Origin: Cydia pomonella
Lineage: Eukaryota > Arthropoda > Insecta > Lepidoptera > Tortricidae
Assembly: GCF_033807575.1 (NCBI RefSeq)
Contig: NC_084714.1
Location: forward strand, 1,458,501-1,522,500
DNA: 64,000 bases
Direction of reading: 5' to 3'
Made by a program: the position numbers and the translations under genes. Positions 63,263 through 64,000 of the stretch are shown here, one piece after another. Within the stretch, counting starts at the first letter, position 1; the number at the start of each line of letters is the position of its first letter. Under the pieces are notes generated by a model. That model ran no database searches and was not told the DNA's origin. It saw only the letters and a program-made list of their open reading frames with translations.

Positions 63263-64000
63263 CTAAATGTCTGACTTGACATTTTCGACACAAAGACAAT
63301 CGTCACACCTTTTAATGTTTCCTACTTCGTCACGGCATACACAGACGCAATCGGCCCCTCCAGTAGCAATGCAAGTGCATTTAGAATTGTCGCATTCGCA
63401 GTTGCAAGAGCTACACTTGCAGTCTTTGCATTTCACAATATTCCCTTTGTCCTGGCGGATGCAAACGCAGGACTTTCCTTCAGTTAAGATGCAGATACAG
63501 CCGTCCTTGTCACACTTCTTTCCAGTTTTGCAACATGTTTCGGTAACGCAGTTGCAATCATCACATTTCTTGATTTTTCCATTTTCGTCACGGCAAACAC
63601 AAATGCAAGCAGCTCCATCAGTAGTAATGCAAGTGCATTTAGAATCGTCGCATTTGCAGTTGCAAGAATTACACTTGCAGTCGTCACATTTTACAAGTTG
63701 TCCTTTGACCTGGCGGATGCAAACGCAAGGTTTCCCCTCCGTTGAGATGCAGATACATCCGTCCTTGTCACATATCTTCTCACAAGTTTTACCAGATTTG
63801 CAACATGTTTCGGTAACGCAGTTGCAGTCAATACATTTCTCGATTTTTCCATTTTCATCAAGGCATACACAAATGCAAGATGCTCCTTTAGTAGCTATGC
63901 AAGTGCATTTAGAATCGTCGCAGTTGCAAGAGTTGCACTTGCAGTCATTGCATTTCACAAGTTGCCCCTTGTCGTGACGGATGCAAACGCAAGGTTTTCC
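63263..64000 (-). CDS. long modular metallothionein-like Cys-rich protein, 5' end outside window
   Basis: The frame is open from the right edge to the TAG stop at 63263: 245 codons, with the true start outside the window. In the last 231 residues 56 are Cys (24%), mostly as CxC, CxxC and CC. There is no Phe, Tyr or Trp, and Lys, Asp, Asn, Ser and Thr fill the gaps. This is the signature of metal-thiolate proteins. Two module types alternate: 'KCDDCKCNSCNCKCDDSKCT' followed by 'CICVCRDENGKIKKCDDCNC', and 'VTETCC' to 'DKDGCIC' followed by 'EGKPCVCIRQ'. About three repeats of some 90 residues are visible. Ordinary insect metallothioneins are about 40-60 residues, so this would be a multi-domain version. 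A secreted Cys-rich structural protein is the main alternative. Any signal peptide would lie outside. Confidence 0.75.
   Translation of the reverse strand, partial: GKPCVCIRHDKGQLVKCNDCKCNSCNCDDSKCTCIATKGASCICVCLDENGKIEKCIDCNCVTETCCKSGKTCEKICDKDGCICISTEGKPCVCIRQVKGQLVKCDDCKCNSCNCKCDDSKCTCITTDGAACICVCRDENGKIKKCDDCNCVTETCCKTGKKCDKDGCICILTEGKSCVCIRQDKGNIVKCKDCKCSSCNCECDNSKCTCIATGGADCVCVCRDEVGNIKRCDDCLCVENVKSDI

Noticed and set aside
63267..63977. 236-codon plus-strand ORF over the metallothionein-like gene
   Set aside because: Shadow frame of the Cys-rich gene; Ser/Gln/His-rich mirror translation without domain logic.

Overview
The window looks like nuclear DNA of a moth or butterfly. It is AT-rich and almost gene-free over most of its length. 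It is full of tRNA-derived SINEs, 5'-truncated LINE tails and short foldback elements of the kinds typical of Lepidoptera. Names of repeat families are from memory, and no database search was possible.

Region 1 (1 to about 9.8 kb) is the most gene-rich part: a nearly complete Polinton/Maverick element (adintovirus-like), cut by the left edge of the window. Leftward genes are the first 62 codons of the probable protein-primed DNA polymerase B, an unrecognised 222-aa protein, the double jelly-roll major capsid protein, a small basic ORF, the penton-like minor capsid protein, an adenain-type maturation protease and a protein with a parvovirus-type phospholipase A2 domain plus an adenovirus pX-like hydrophobic segment. 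Rightward genes, from a shared divergent promoter, are the A32-like packaging ATPase, a DUF8207-like protein, a small coiled-coil protein and a chromodomain integrase. A last leftward gene at the right end is unrecognised and has a convincing 170-bp intron. Replication, packaging, capsid, maturation and integration functions are all present and the ORFs are open, so the insertion is probably young. The protease frame has no ATG upstream of its conserved N-terminal part. It overlaps the phospholipase gene in the -1 frame across a run of 13 A, which suggests a frameshift or slippage fusion.

Region 2 (9.8 to 18 kb) holds a SINE with a very G-rich stretch, an inverted-repeat element, an 18-bp minisatellite, and a 4.5-kb LTR retrotransposon with LTRs identical over about 300 bp. 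That element has only gag and a broken protease remnant, carries two large tandem-repeat arrays in its leader, and is nested in an older repeat.

Region 3 (18 to 63 kb) is intergenic or intronic DNA. A GC-rich promoter and first exon with a perfect splice donor may lie at 24.2-24.5 kb, so part of what follows could be a long first intron. The rest is mostly repeats: six copies of one SINE family, nine copies of a poly(A)-tailed retroposon called family X here, many LINE C-terminal fragments, and several nested MITEs whose order of insertion can be read.

Region 4 (63.2 kb to the end) is the 3' part of a leftward gene for a long, modular, cysteine-rich, metallothionein-like protein that runs off the right edge.
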